This document shows, piece after piece, positions 54,431 to 62,786 of a stretch of 64,000 nt of DNA. Under the pieces are notes generated by a model, which saw nothing but the letters and a program-made list of their open reading frames with translations, ran no database searches and was not told the DNA's origin. Source of the stretch: Candidatus Melainabacteria bacterium (GTDB lineage Bacteria; Cyanobacteriota; Vampirovibrionia; Obscuribacterales; Obscuribacteraceae); NCBI GenBank assembly GCA_003242885.1, contig QKMZ01000006.1, positions 1,357,563 to 1,421,562 of the forward strand. Direction: 5' to 3'. Every line of letters begins with the position of its first letter. The first letter of the stretch is position 1. The position numbers and the translations under genes were made by a program.

Positions 54431-56023
54431 TTGGTGTCAAAGATGGCCTTGGACATATCAAGCTTCCGTCAAGATTCCGAAAACGCCGTCAGGACAACAA
54501 CTCACGGGGTTGACAAAGTCAAAGGACGAAACATATCAAAGAGTGTCGGCAGAGACCGACTGTGGCAGCGCGAGCCGTGGGCTTCGCTGATTTCAATTGT
54601 CGGAATCGGCTTGATGAGCTGCCTGATCACCGTTTCACACGTTTCGACAAGACTCGTGAATGTCTCCCTTCTTTATTTGCTCGTCGTTGTTTTGTGCGGA
54701 TCTTATTTAGGTCGCATCCCCGCATTAGTATCTTCAATCTGTGGATTTATCGCCTTCAACCTGTGTCTTGTCGAACCGATTCAATTAGACGCCAGCTCTG
54801 AATGTATCGCTTTAGCGGTCTTCTTGATAACAGCACTGGTCATTGGTCAATTAACAGCTTTGCTCAAGACACGTGCGGAAGAAGCAGAACTTCGCCGACA
54901 AGAAATGGAAATTTTGGCGGAAGCCAGTTGGGCTGTCGCATCAGAGCCTGAGCGAGCAAAGGCGCTTAGCAAAGTAATGGAGTTGATATCTAATATTGAG
55001 CCAGTGGAATCGGCCACATTGAAATTAAACGTTGATCAAATGCCGGACACTATTGTGCTTTCCAGTGACTCTGAAACTGACGGCAATCGAACGGGACCAC
55101 TGTTACTGCAGACGTTTCCCATACTTCTTGAAGAGACGAGACTCGGCAGCGTCATACTTACTCTTAAACCTGAGCGTACACTTCAGTATGAAGAAAACCG
55201 CTTAGTAGAATCTCTCGTCAATCACATAGCGGCGCTGCTCGAGCGCGATCGGCTGTTGAAAGCAGAATCGAAAGCAAGTGCATTAATTGAAGCAGACTCA
55301 CTCAAGACTGCACTTCTTGCCATGGTGTCACATGATTTCAGAAGTCCGCTCACAACTATAAAAGCTTCTGTCAGTGCTCTTCTTGACGGAGCAACTCCCT
55401 GGGATCCGGAGCTGCAAAAAAATCTTTTGGAAGCAGCAGATCTCGAAACGGATCGTTTGAACAAATTAGTCGGCAATATTCTCAATTTGTCGAAGCTAGA
55501 AGGTGGTGCGTGGAAACCGCGACGTGAGCCAACTTCAGTCTCCGAAATACTAAGCTCCGTTCTTAGTTCGTTCAATGATCAAGAGAACGAGCGTATTAAA
55601 CTGAAGTTCGACGAAGAACACAAAGACATTTTTGTAGACCCAGTCCAAATTGAACAAGTCTTGCACAATCTATTAGAAAACGCGCTCAAATACTCACCTT
55701 CCAACAAACCGGTAGAAGTCGAATTAGAGAGTCTCGATACTCAAATCCAATTCAAAATTCTCGACAGAGGAGATGGGCTTCCCAAAGGTGAGGAGATGCG
55801 AATTTTTGAGAAATTCTATCGTGCAGAGCCTTTAGTCGAAAGCAATATTCCAGGTCTTGGTATTGGACTGGCAGTCTGCAAAGGTCTTGTAGAAGCTAAT
55901 GGAGGGCAGCTGACCGCTTATCAAAGAGAAGGTGGCGGTGCTGTTTTTCAAATGAATTTGGATTATGCAAGCGAATCACCCAATAAGCAAAGCGGTAGCG
56001 AATATGAAAGTTCTAGTAATTGA
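54431..56023 (+). CDS. kdpD: KdpD-like sensor histidine kinase, lacking the N-terminal KdpD domain
   Basis: 530 residues from TTG 54431 (GTG 54434 also possible; AGGGG is nine bases upstream). Four membrane segments at about 50-150 form a DUF4118-like sensor. A coiled linker and GAF-like part precede HisKA with His301 in MVSHDFRSPLTTI. ATPase motifs are NLLENALKYS, DRGDGLP and GLGIGLAVCKGLVEANGG. Full KdpD is about 890 residues, so this protein lacks the KdpD/Usp sensor part. It overlaps the regulator gene by 20 bases. No kdpFABC genes are here, so the K+ role is inferred only from family resemblance. Confidence 0.8.
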   Translation: MVSKMALDISSFRQDSENAVRTTTHGVDKVKGRNISKSVGRDRLWQREPWASLISIVGIGLMSCLITVSHVSTRLVNVSLLYLLVVVLCGSYLGRIPALVSSICGFIAFNLCLVEPIQLDASSECIALAVFLITALVIGQLTALLKTRAEEAELRRQEMEILAEASWAVASEPERAKALSKVMELISNIEPVESATLKLNVDQMPDTIVLSSDSETDGNRTGPLLLQTFPILLEETRLGSVILTLKPERTLQYEENRLVESLVNHIAALLERDRLLKAESKASALIEADSLKTALLAMVSHDFRSPLTTIKASVSALLDGATPWDPELQKNLLEAADLETDRLNKLVGNILNLSKLEGGAWKPRREPTSVSEILSSVLSSFNDQENERIKLKFDEEHKDIFVDPVQIEQVLHNLLENALKYSPSNKPVEVELESLDTQIQFKILDRGDGLPKGEEMRIFEKFYRAEPLVESNIPGLGIGLAVCKGLVEANGGQLTAYQREGGGAVFQMNLDYASESPNKQSGSEYESSSN

Positions 56024-56687
56024 TGACGAACCACAAATCAGGCGCGCATTAAGGGCGGGGCTGGAGCATAACGGCTATGAAGTAATGCTGGCAGCCAATG
56101 GCGAGGAAGGCTTGGACGTGGCTGCATTGAAAATTCCGGACTTATTGATTTTGGACCTGGCTCTCCCAGGTACTGATGGATTCACTGTTTTAAAGCAATT
56201 ACGTGAATGGTCGAAAATCCCGGTAATTGTTCTTACGGTTAGAGAAGGCGAAGAAGAAAAAATAAAAGCACTTGATCTTGGTGCGGACGATTATTTGATC
56301 AAACCTTTTGGTCTGGGAGAATTACTTGCCCGCATGCGAGCAGTACTGCGCCGTGCCAGCAGCGAAGAGAAAGAGGCAGAATCAACCTTCTCATATCAGG
56401 GACTTTTTGTTGATATGGCAAAGAGATTGGTTTCTATAGACGAAATGGAAGTGCATCTCACGCCCAAAGAGTACGACCTGCTCAAATACATGATTTTGCA
56501 GCCGAACAGAGTCCTCACCCACAGGCAATTGCTGACCAAAGTGTGGGGACCGGAGTACAGCGAAGATCACCATACGTTAAGGGTGCACATCGCCAATCTG
56601 AGAAACAAGATCGAAACTCACCCCGAGCGACCACGTCTAATTCACACTGAAATGCGTATCGGATACAGATTCAGAGTAGACCAATAA
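56004..56687 (+). CDS. kdpE: OmpR/KdpE-family response regulator
   Basis: 227 residues from ATG 56004, chosen because it begins with VLVIDDEPQIRRAL as KdpE does; an upstream ATG at 55965 would add 13 residues with no family support. Receiver: Asp51 in LILDLALPGTDG, Lys in LIKPFG. C-terminal winged helix with LTPKEYDLLKYMILQPNRVLTHRQLL, then VWGPEYSEDHHTLRVHIANLRNKIE. It binds DNA when phosphorylated by the adjacent histidine kinase. Overlap with that gene suggests translational coupling. A palindromic terminator follows at 56741. Confidence 0.88.
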   Translation: MKVLVIDDEPQIRRALRAGLEHNGYEVMLAANGEEGLDVAALKIPDLLILDLALPGTDGFTVLKQLREWSKIPVIVLTVREGEEEKIKALDLGADDYLIKPFGLGELLARMRAVLRRASSEEKEAESTFSYQGLFVDMAKRLVSIDEMEVHLTPKEYDLLKYMILQPNRVLTHRQLLTKVWGPEYSEDHHTLRVHIANLRNKIETHPERPRLIHTEMRIGYRFRVDQ

Positions 56688-56740
56688 CCAGCCCTTCCCA
56701 GCTCACATGGCAAACATTTTTCACCCGCTGGTAGTACTGC

Positions 56741-56782
56741 CAGTGAAAAAAGACCGTTAACGGTCTTTTTTCCATTCACTGC
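56741..56782. terminator. GTTAAC-centred palindromic repeat downstream of the two-component operon
   Basis: Core is a perfect 29-base element (56745-56773) with GACC and GGTC arms and A6/T6 tracts. Outside it, CAGTG and CACTG extend the pairing with a small bulge. It follows the response regulator stop by about 54 bases, so a terminator role is likely. Confidence 0.7.
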
Positions 56783-56916
56783 AAGATTGAAAGTAAATTG
56801 GCAGGGGTGAGGCTCTCGGGTCTGCTGTGCCCTCTCAAGGATGCGCTGTAACCCACCTATGGGTTTGGCGAAGGCTTGTAAAGGGTAAATATTGTGGGGG
56901 TCTGGAGGCTTTTACT

Positions 56917-57600
56917 ATGACCAGCAGTGAAAGACGAAACACAATGACGCTCGAAGATATAAGCGCTTATTGGCGTCATTTGCGTAGTTCTGGTGAGCAG
57001 CCTAATTTGCACAGATTGCTCGAATCGATTAAAACCATCGATACCGCTTTTGCAGGCGCTGCAAGCGTTCTCAGTCACCATTTAAGTCCTGATGCCTGGT
57101 GCCATCTGCGCGACGACCTGTTCAATTTACTGATTGCATCTTTTCCCGGCTATTTCCTTATTTATGAGGAAGGCAGCGAAGTGCCCAAGGACTCGACAGC
57201 TCCTTGGCCCAATTCGGGCACTGTCGAGTTCTACCCTGAGCAGGCTAATCGCCGCTCTGATGTCTACAGGGCCGAATTGCGAAGAGTTCATCCCGCCATT
57301 GCTTTAAGTCTTCGATGGTGCCTGGCGGACAATCGCAGTACAACCAGGTCTGAAGATTTCGAGAGCTTTTTCAATCAACTCAGGACCTATGAAACCGAAG
57401 ATGAAGAAGCGGAAGCAAGAAAGTTACTGGACCGCCTTTTTGCGCTGTGTGAAGACGAGGCGATCAAGTCGAAAAAAATTGCTCACCGCCGATGGTGGCA
57501 AATTTGCTCCGAGGCAAATGGAACAAGCGACAAGCGACTAAAAAATGAGCTAAAGCGACAACTTTCAGAACTGCAAATGGTTTGGGGTCCTCCAAGTTAG
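56917..57600 (+). CDS. Protein of unknown function
   Basis: 227 residues from ATG 56917, chosen because GGAGG is eight bases upstream; the frame is open to 56827. Acidic/basic helical protein with no signal or membrane segment: repeated Trp and Arg (ISAYWRHLRSSGEQ, HRRWWQICSE) and a Glu-rich stretch near 165-180 (ETEDEEAEARKLLDRL). A hydrophobic stretch near 72-80 (FNLLIASFPGYFL) suggests a small core domain. The two palindromic terminators around it suggest a single-gene unit. Family not recognised. Confidence 0.65.
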   Translation: MTSSERRNTMTLEDISAYWRHLRSSGEQPNLHRLLESIKTIDTAFAGAASVLSHHLSPDAWCHLRDDLFNLLIASFPGYFLIYEEGSEVPKDSTAPWPNSGTVEFYPEQANRRSDVYRAELRRVHPAIALSLRWCLADNRSTTRSEDFESFFNQLRTYETEDEEAEARKLLDRLFALCEDEAIKSKKIAHRRWWQICSEANGTSDKRLKNELKRQLSELQMVWGPPS

Positions 57601-57770
57601 TTAATTTCCGGATTTTGCGAGCAGTTAAAACCAGAAATTAGATACGTGCACTCTGTCCTGCACTATTTAGCTGCGCGCCGAGCACCGAAATGCCTTTGCA
57701 ATTATTTTTCCGGATAATCTGGTTGTTTACGAGAAGTTCACGCTGTTTACCCTAAATTAGGGATGCCCAA

Positions 57771-58712
57771 TTGAAATCCGCTTACTACGGACCAGATTCT
57801 ATGTTTACCAGCGCAAATCTTGCCCCGGCTCGCATATCAGCTCTAGAGAGCCACGATTGCTTTAAACCGAAGGTTGAAGCACAAAGTGACGACTCTATTC
57901 ATGCAAAAACCTTAGGTAAGGGTCGTCTTGGAAAGAAGCCATTAGGCTCAGCACTAGTATCCGTAGCAGCATTGATCTCCAAGCTGGACGAAGAACAGCC
58001 AACACAATGGGAAAGTCGTTCAGCTCCGACCTTACAGCTACGTCCCATCAAAAAGCCTGATGAAGCATTGAAACTCTTCCTTCAAAAGGTAGAGAGGCAT
58101 AGAGTAACCAGAGAGGACGCACTTCCTGAAACAGCTCCCATCCACAGTCCGGAAGACTATGAATTTCAGACAGTCACTTTAGACAGAGTGCCCGCAGTCG
58201 AGCGTGAAATCAGAAGAACGGCATATTCATTGCTAATGAAGCATTGCGGAACTGGAAGAGATTTTGTCACATCTTGCGATAATCGCTTCAATGCCTCAAC
58301 CAGCATCCTTGCTGCACGCGCAGAGGCAATTCTTATGGCAGAGCGTCTTTTGCGAAGTGTCGAAAATGGCTTTAGCATCAGTACATTCGCATGGACTTTG
58401 ACGACTCCAAGCACAGAAAACACTGCAGGACTTTTCGAATCCTGTCGCACACCACAAAGCGTCAAAGTAACAGTGCAAGACTGCCAGCTTTACGCTAAAG
58501 AACAAAATTCAACGAAGGAAGCAAGAATGCAAAAACTCCTTGATGAAGTAAGCGCCGAAATTACACACGACTCCAGCAAGAAAGTTCAAAAGGAACTGAG
58601 CGTTCTTCCACGCCTGATCACAGAGATTCTCGAATCAGCTGAGCGCTTGCCTCGGTTACATGTGGCTGACGTGCCAGTAAACGTCATGTCGGCAGCCACA
58701 TCAATTCGCTAA
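57771..58712 (+). CDS. Protein of unknown function
   Basis: 313 residues from TTG 57771, which has AGGGATG seven bases upstream; ATG 57801 is an alternative. Hydrophilic and charged, no signal or membrane helix. The Gln/Lys/Ala-rich first half is followed by a segment with RREIRRTAYSLLMKHCGTGRDFVTSC and ILAARAEAILMAERLL, which looks like a helical core. Tandem palindromes follow the stop. Nothing in memory matches. Confidence 0.6.
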   Translation: MKSAYYGPDSMFTSANLAPARISALESHDCFKPKVEAQSDDSIHAKTLGKGRLGKKPLGSALVSVAALISKLDEEQPTQWESRSAPTLQLRPIKKPDEALKLFLQKVERHRVTREDALPETAPIHSPEDYEFQTVTLDRVPAVEREIRRTAYSLLMKHCGTGRDFVTSCDNRFNASTSILAARAEAILMAERLLRSVENGFSISTFAWTLTTPSTENTAGLFESCRTPQSVKVTVQDCQLYAKEQNSTKEARMQKLLDEVSAEITHDSSKKVQKELSVLPRLITEILESAERLPRLHVADVPVNVMSAATSIR

Positions 58713-58754
58713 GCACCCAGCTTAAATTTACTAGGTCATCAAATCTAAGGCGTA

Positions 58755-58783
58755 GAAAAAAGGTCGTTAACGGTCTTTTTTCC
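58755..58783. repeat. GTTAAC-centred palindromic repeat, first of a tandem pair
   Basis: Element with left arm GAAAAAAGGTC, the GTTAAC core, GGTC and T6. It starts 42 bases after the stop of the plus-strand gene ending at 58712, and could terminate it. Confidence 0.7.
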
Positions 58784-58791
58784 AGACTTCA

Positions 58792-58820
58792 GAAAAAAGA
58801 CCGTTAACGACCTTTTTTCC
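58792..58820. repeat. GTTAAC-centred palindromic repeat, second of a tandem pair
   Basis: Second element, 8 bases after the first, with A6, GACC, GTTAAC, GACC and T6. It faces the end of the minus-strand operon that stops at 58875, so each copy may serve one of the convergent units. Confidence 0.7.
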
Positions 58821-58874
58821 AAACCCCCTACGTTCGGGTTCGGAAAATACCTTCGATGCAGGCCGGGCTTACGC

Positions 58875-59264
58875 TTAGAGGCGCGAATATTGCGACCAGG
58901 AAACTTGGGCTTCGTTTTCTTTACCCAGCGCCTTTTGCACTTCACTCAAAACTTTGTATGCAGGACGGTATAGACGGTTCAGACTGGCTGACCGAGCGAG
59001 TGCCGCTTCGGCTTCTGTGAGCCGTCCGACCATTCTCAGGCAAAGACCCATGTTGAAAAATGCTTCGTACATTGATTTGGCGTCTATCGCCTTCTGGTAA
59101 CAGACGATTGCCTCCTCAAGCCGACCGGAGAGGTGTTCCTGGTAGCCTTTTTCAAAATGTTGCCTGGCGGACAAATCCGAACCGGAAGATAGGGTTGGCA
59201 ACGCAGACGGCGGAATTGCCGCACCGTCTTCATCTCTTGTTGGCCTGCCTGTCTCTCTTGTCAT
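58875..59264 (-). CDS. TPR-repeat protein
   Basis: 129 residues. A polar N-terminus (about 1-30) is followed by at least two tetratricopeptide repeats: HFEKGYQEHLSGRLEEAIVCYQKAI, then AFFNMGLCLRMVGRLTEAEAALARSA, and a partial third YKVLSEVQKALGKENEAQVSW. TPRs bind partner proteins. It has AGGGAAGG just before the ATG and starts 32 bases after the kinase gene, so the two are probably co-expressed and the TPR protein may be a kinase partner or substrate; this is inference. Confidence 0.8.
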   Translation of the reverse strand: MTRETGRPTRDEDGAAIPPSALPTLSSGSDLSARQHFEKGYQEHLSGRLEEAIVCYQKAIDAKSMYEAFFNMGLCLRMVGRLTEAEAALARSASLNRLYRPAYKVLSEVQKALGKENEAQVSWSQYSRL

Positions 59265-59296
59265 CCTTCCCTCTGTTGACTACCGTTTTGAAAGCA

Positions 59297-60655
59297 TCAC
59301 TTGGAGTTGCGTTTTAACAATACCTTGTTGAGAGCCTCCTCGACGTCTAAGCGAAATTCTGTTGCGGTTTGGTAACGTTCGTCAGGCTCTTTTCTGAGGG
59401 CCTTGGCAATAATTGCATCAAAAGGAGTGCCTTCAGCAAAGTCATCATTATGAAGCGACAAGGGCGGGGGTGGCTCGAGCAAATGCTTCATCAAAATTCC
59501 TTCGGCACTCTCCCCTTCAAAGGGAACTCTTCCAGTCAGAGTTTCATAAAGAATAATGCCCAGTGCATAGAGGTCGGTCCTTATGTCCAAAGGTTTGTCT
59601 TTCAACTGTTCGGGAGCAATATACTCCGGAGTACCGACCATTTTGCCTGTTTTCGTAAGACGCTTTGCTCCCTGAACCAGATGGGAAATACCAAAGTCAA
59701 CGATTTTCACCCAGTCGGGTCTGTCGCTTCGGTCTTGCAAAAGGATATTGTCAGGCTTCAAATCTCGATGGATGATCCCGACACTGTGCGCTTCTTGCAG
59801 TCCACGGCAGATCTGGATAATGATACCGGCAGCGGTAGCAAACGGCAAAGCTCCCTGACGCGCGATCTTATCGCCAAGAGACTCTCCCTTGATGTATTCC
59901 ATGACCAGATAGGGTTCTTTTTCGTTCAGTACACCGTAATCGAAAACAGTAACTATATTTGGGTGAGCAAGTTTGGCCGTTGTTTTACTCTCGCGCTCGA
60001 AACGCTCAACGGCATTCTTATTAGACAAAAGCCAGCCTTGCATGACCTTGATCACAACCAGTCGCTCCATTTTGGTGTGATAGGCCTTGTAGACGATTGC
60101 CATGCCGCCTTCGCCGAGAATGGACTGAACCTCGTATTTGCCCTCGATTTTCTTGCCAATCAAGTTATGGAAGAGACCTGTATTTTCATCATCGAAGGTT
60201 TCTGCCATTTGAGTGGGCTTGCGCGGCTCAGCCTGATTGCGCCCAAAATCTCCGGATCGCGCCAGCTCTTCATCAATGGGCGGAGCTGTATCGGTCAAAT
60301 CTGCAGGTGTTGCAGGAAGTTGAGAAGCGGAGATTGGGGAAACAGAATCAGGCGCAGATCGAGACGCCTGAGGAGGTGCAAAACCTGCAGGAGCAGCAAA
60401 TGGCGAAGGCTTAGGGTCGACAGCATCTGACCTCACTTCCACCAGCTTTGAGGCATCCGCAGGACAAAACTGTGCGTAGGCGGGATATTGTTTGCCGCAT
60501 TTATTACATTGTTTGCCTGCAGCACCGTTGCTTCTGTTTTCAGCCAGATCGTCAACCCGTGTTCCATCAAAACCACAAAACTTAGCGCCAAGTGGCAATG
60601 CGCGCTTGCAACTCGCGCACACTTTTGCGTTTTCGGTCTGACCCGACCCTTTCAT
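59297..60655 (-). CDS. Cytoplasmic Ser/Thr kinase with two N-terminal zinc ribbons
   Basis: 452 residues, no membrane segment. N-terminal ribbons with Cys13/Cys16/Cys27 and Cys50/Cys53/Cys64, in each case with Asp where the last Cys would be (FCGFDG, FCPADA). A Pro/Ala/Ser linker spans about 75-160. Kinase domain about 165-430: LGEGGMAIVYKA, VIKVM, HRDLKPDN, DFGISH and APEQL, all intact. Threonine-rich activation loop (GAKRLTKTGKMVG). GGAGGGGGAG precedes the ATG strongly. It lies between the zinc-ribbon membrane protein and the TPR protein in a five-gene set. Confidence 0.9.
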   Translation of the reverse strand: MKGSGQTENAKVCASCKRALPLGAKFCGFDGTRVDDLAENRSNGAAGKQCNKCGKQYPAYAQFCPADASKLVEVRSDAVDPKPSPFAAPAGFAPPQASRSAPDSVSPISASQLPATPADLTDTAPPIDEELARSGDFGRNQAEPRKPTQMAETFDDENTGLFHNLIGKKIEGKYEVQSILGEGGMAIVYKAYHTKMERLVVIKVMQGWLLSNKNAVERFERESKTTAKLAHPNIVTVFDYGVLNEKEPYLVMEYIKGESLGDKIARQGALPFATAAGIIIQICRGLQEAHSVGIIHRDLKPDNILLQDRSDRPDWVKIVDFGISHLVQGAKRLTKTGKMVGTPEYIAPEQLKDKPLDIRTDLYALGIILYETLTGRVPFEGESAEGILMKHLLEPPPPLSLHNDDFAEGTPFDAIIAKALRKEPDERYQTATEFRLDVEEALNKVLLKRNSK

Positions 60656-60720
60656 GTGAAAAAACTCCCCCTCCTATGTATTTTCCCTTAATTGCAAACA
60701 TTTGCCAGCTGCAATATCGG

Positions 60721-61470
60721 TCAAATATGTCGAGGCGGTAAAGAGATTTTCTTTGGATAACCGAGAATCGAGGCATGGGTCGCATCAAATTTAAAAGGTG
60801 CAAAGTAAACGGTTTCGAATCCATGTCCTTCCATGCGCAGCCGGTAACTCTTATCATTCAACAAATTGTCGACCACAAGAGTGCCTCTCGAGCTGGTCTC
60901 GCCAATGATAAAGTCTTTGCCCTCAAGACTTTCAATCAGTACTGTCACACCCGGCATTTCTGTGTATATCGCCAAACCCTGACCAGGCAAGCAAAAACGA
61001 GCAGCCTGTACGAGCGCTCCGGACTGAAAAGCCAAACCTGCAAGCACAAGACCAAGAACGGCCCCTGCACAAGCCCAGAGAACAGTGCCACCGGATTTCT
61101 TAGCAGACTTTTCTTGCTCTCGAATACGATCTTGAGCAACCTGAGCGCTCACTGCCTTAACGCGATTTCTAGTTACGCTCTGCACAGCCGGTGGGCGTGT
61201 AGTGGACATTACAGGTGTGTGCTTGGTGTCTCTTAAATTGCTAATTTCAATGGAATCGCGCGAGACACCTTGCGAAGTATTGGCTCCGCAATGAATACAA
61301 AAAGCATCATTCAGCTCATCGAAGCGTCCGCAGCTGACGCAGGTCCTATCGGCGCGTTTGGCTTTAGCCGCGTTAAGCACAGTTCCGCAAAAAATGCAGA
61401 AATTTATGGACCCGTCATTCTGCTTTTTGCAAGCCGGACAATTAGTTGTTGTATTGGCGCCACGAGACAT
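60721..61470 (-). CDS. Zinc-ribbon membrane protein with C-terminal PEGA-like domain
   Basis: 249 residues. Two complete four-Cys ribbons (Cys11/14/25/28 and Cys44/47/58/61), an Arg/Ser-rich linker to about 120, one membrane segment at about 127-150 (VLWACAGAVLGLVLAGLAF) and a C-terminal beta-rich part of about 85 residues (PGVTVLIESLEGKDFIIGETSSRG, YRLRMEGHGFETV) resembling PEGA domains. The ribbons would be cytoplasmic and the C-terminus outside. The design matches that of the gene at 24971-25585. It lies 20 bases after the gene upstream and 65 bases ahead of the kinase gene. Confidence 0.75.
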   Translation of the reverse strand: MSRGANTTTNCPACKKQNDGSINFCIFCGTVLNAAKAKRADRTCVSCGRFDELNDAFCIHCGANTSQGVSRDSIEISNLRDTKHTPVMSTTRPPAVQSVTRNRVKAVSAQVAQDRIREQEKSAKKSGGTVLWACAGAVLGLVLAGLAFQSGALVQAARFCLPGQGLAIYTEMPGVTVLIESLEGKDFIIGETSSRGTLVVDNLLNDKSYRLRMEGHGFETVYFAPFKFDATHASILGYPKKISLPPRHI

Positions 61471-61490
61471 GTAGCGATTGTACCAAGGAC

Positions 61491-62708
61491 TTAGCTTACT
61501 GCCAGGTCCATATCCAAGTCTTCTGCTTTCTCTGCAATCTGACCGGCTTCCAAGAGCGCCAGAGCTTCATTTATTGCTTCCATGCCTTGTTCGGGATCAA
61601 AGCTATGTGTTGAATATGCGGGTTGAAGAGCCAGTTTGCCAAAAGCAAGTCCAATTTCTTCAGCCGTAGCTTGGCAGAAATCGGCAATAGCGCTGCGTTG
61701 CTCCTTAATAGATACAGCAATCGCCACAGCAACTTTATTTGAAACCATCGCACTAACTGCATCCTTCGCGCTCTGCCCACTGACTACGGCATCAATGATA
61801 TGCTTTACTTTAGCTGGTGCTGCGGTTTTCAAACGCTCTTCAACTTCCAGCTTCGTTAAACGCTTGATCAGTTCACGTCTAAACTCAGGCGTCTCCGGTT
61901 GTCCGCCAAATTCTTCACCAGCTTTCTTTATCTCGCCTCTGATCCGATCGCGGCTCAATGCCGGAAACTTTTCGACCAGTTTTTGAGTAAAGCGCAATGT
62001 TCGCACTTCCCAGACACCGCTAGATTGCAGTATCTGCGAAAGTTTTGTCCACGGCTTCTCAGCAGCAACTTTTAAGAATGACTCGCGCACGGCTTGTTTG
62101 CTGGCGATGGCAGTAATGATTTGCTTTTGGCGAGCCACAATCATTTGCTGTCTATTTGTCAAGAAACGCGCCAGTTCTGCCTCATCAGGAATGTTCTTGA
62201 GGTTTTGCCCAAAATCTACAACCGGCGCATGTACAAGCGCTACGAGAGTTTTTTCCAGGTCAAACGACGGGTCGAGGTTGACACGTACATGTACATAGTC
62301 ATCATTGCCGGCTTTATCCTCTTGAGAAAGGAAACTTCCGGGCCCCAAATGCGCCACAACTTGTCCGGTGTGACCGTTCAATTGCACAACCAGTGTGCCT
62401 GCCGATAAATATGGTGTTCCTGTTAGCAAACGAGGAACGGAAACAAAACCATCTTGGGAAAGCGGTCGCACATCGATTTCACGACCATTTACGCCAATTC
62501 CATTTACGCCGGCGGCAGAAACGAGCGCGTCGATTTCAGTCAATGTATTGGCGGCTTCAACAACCAAGTCCACTTCAGGATCTATTGTGAGGATCGATTC
62601 CTCTGCAATCAAGCGGGACAACTCATTAGCCAGAGAGGCTCCGAGCGAGCGCACCTTTACTTGAGCCATGCGGGCTACTTCCGGGCAAATCTCAACTTTG
62701 CTAGCCAT
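61491..62708 (-). CDS. Protein of unknown function
   Basis: 405 residues, ATG with AGAGGG eight bases upstream. The first about 160 residues have beta/alpha character with repeated Val/Gly (VNGIGVNGREIDV, LVVQLNGHTGQVV), and the rest is helical with Lys/Glu/Ala. No signal or membrane helix. No known motif recognised; the start shows one Cys (VEICPEVA). Its place in the unit is between the HhH protein and the zinc-ribbon membrane protein, 20 bases from the latter, so a shared task is likely. Confidence 0.65.
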   Translation of the reverse strand: MASKVEICPEVARMAQVKVRSLGASLANELSRLIAEESILTIDPEVDLVVEAANTLTEIDALVSAAGVNGIGVNGREIDVRPLSQDGFVSVPRLLTGTPYLSAGTLVVQLNGHTGQVVAHLGPGSFLSQEDKAGNDDYVHVRVNLDPSFDLEKTLVALVHAPVVDFGQNLKNIPDEAELARFLTNRQQMIVARQKQIITAIASKQAVRESFLKVAAEKPWTKLSQILQSSGVWEVRTLRFTQKLVEKFPALSRDRIRGEIKKAGEEFGGQPETPEFRRELIKRLTKLEVEERLKTAAPAKVKHIIDAVVSGQSAKDAVSAMVSNKVAVAIAVSIKEQRSAIADFCQATAEEIGLAFGKLALQPAYSTHSFDPEQGMEAINEALALLEAGQIAEKAEDLDMDLAVS

Positions 62709-62786
62709 CTCACAAACCCTCTAGTGTCAGTCCCAGTTGGAGGCGCCTGTCCTTCCACAGGTAGGTCAACGGACAAGCCCGGAAAA

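Noticed and set aside
60097..60414. Plus-strand frame opposite the zinc-ribbon kinase, Gln/Glu-rich
   Set aside because: Antisense shadow of the kinase linker; no start signal.
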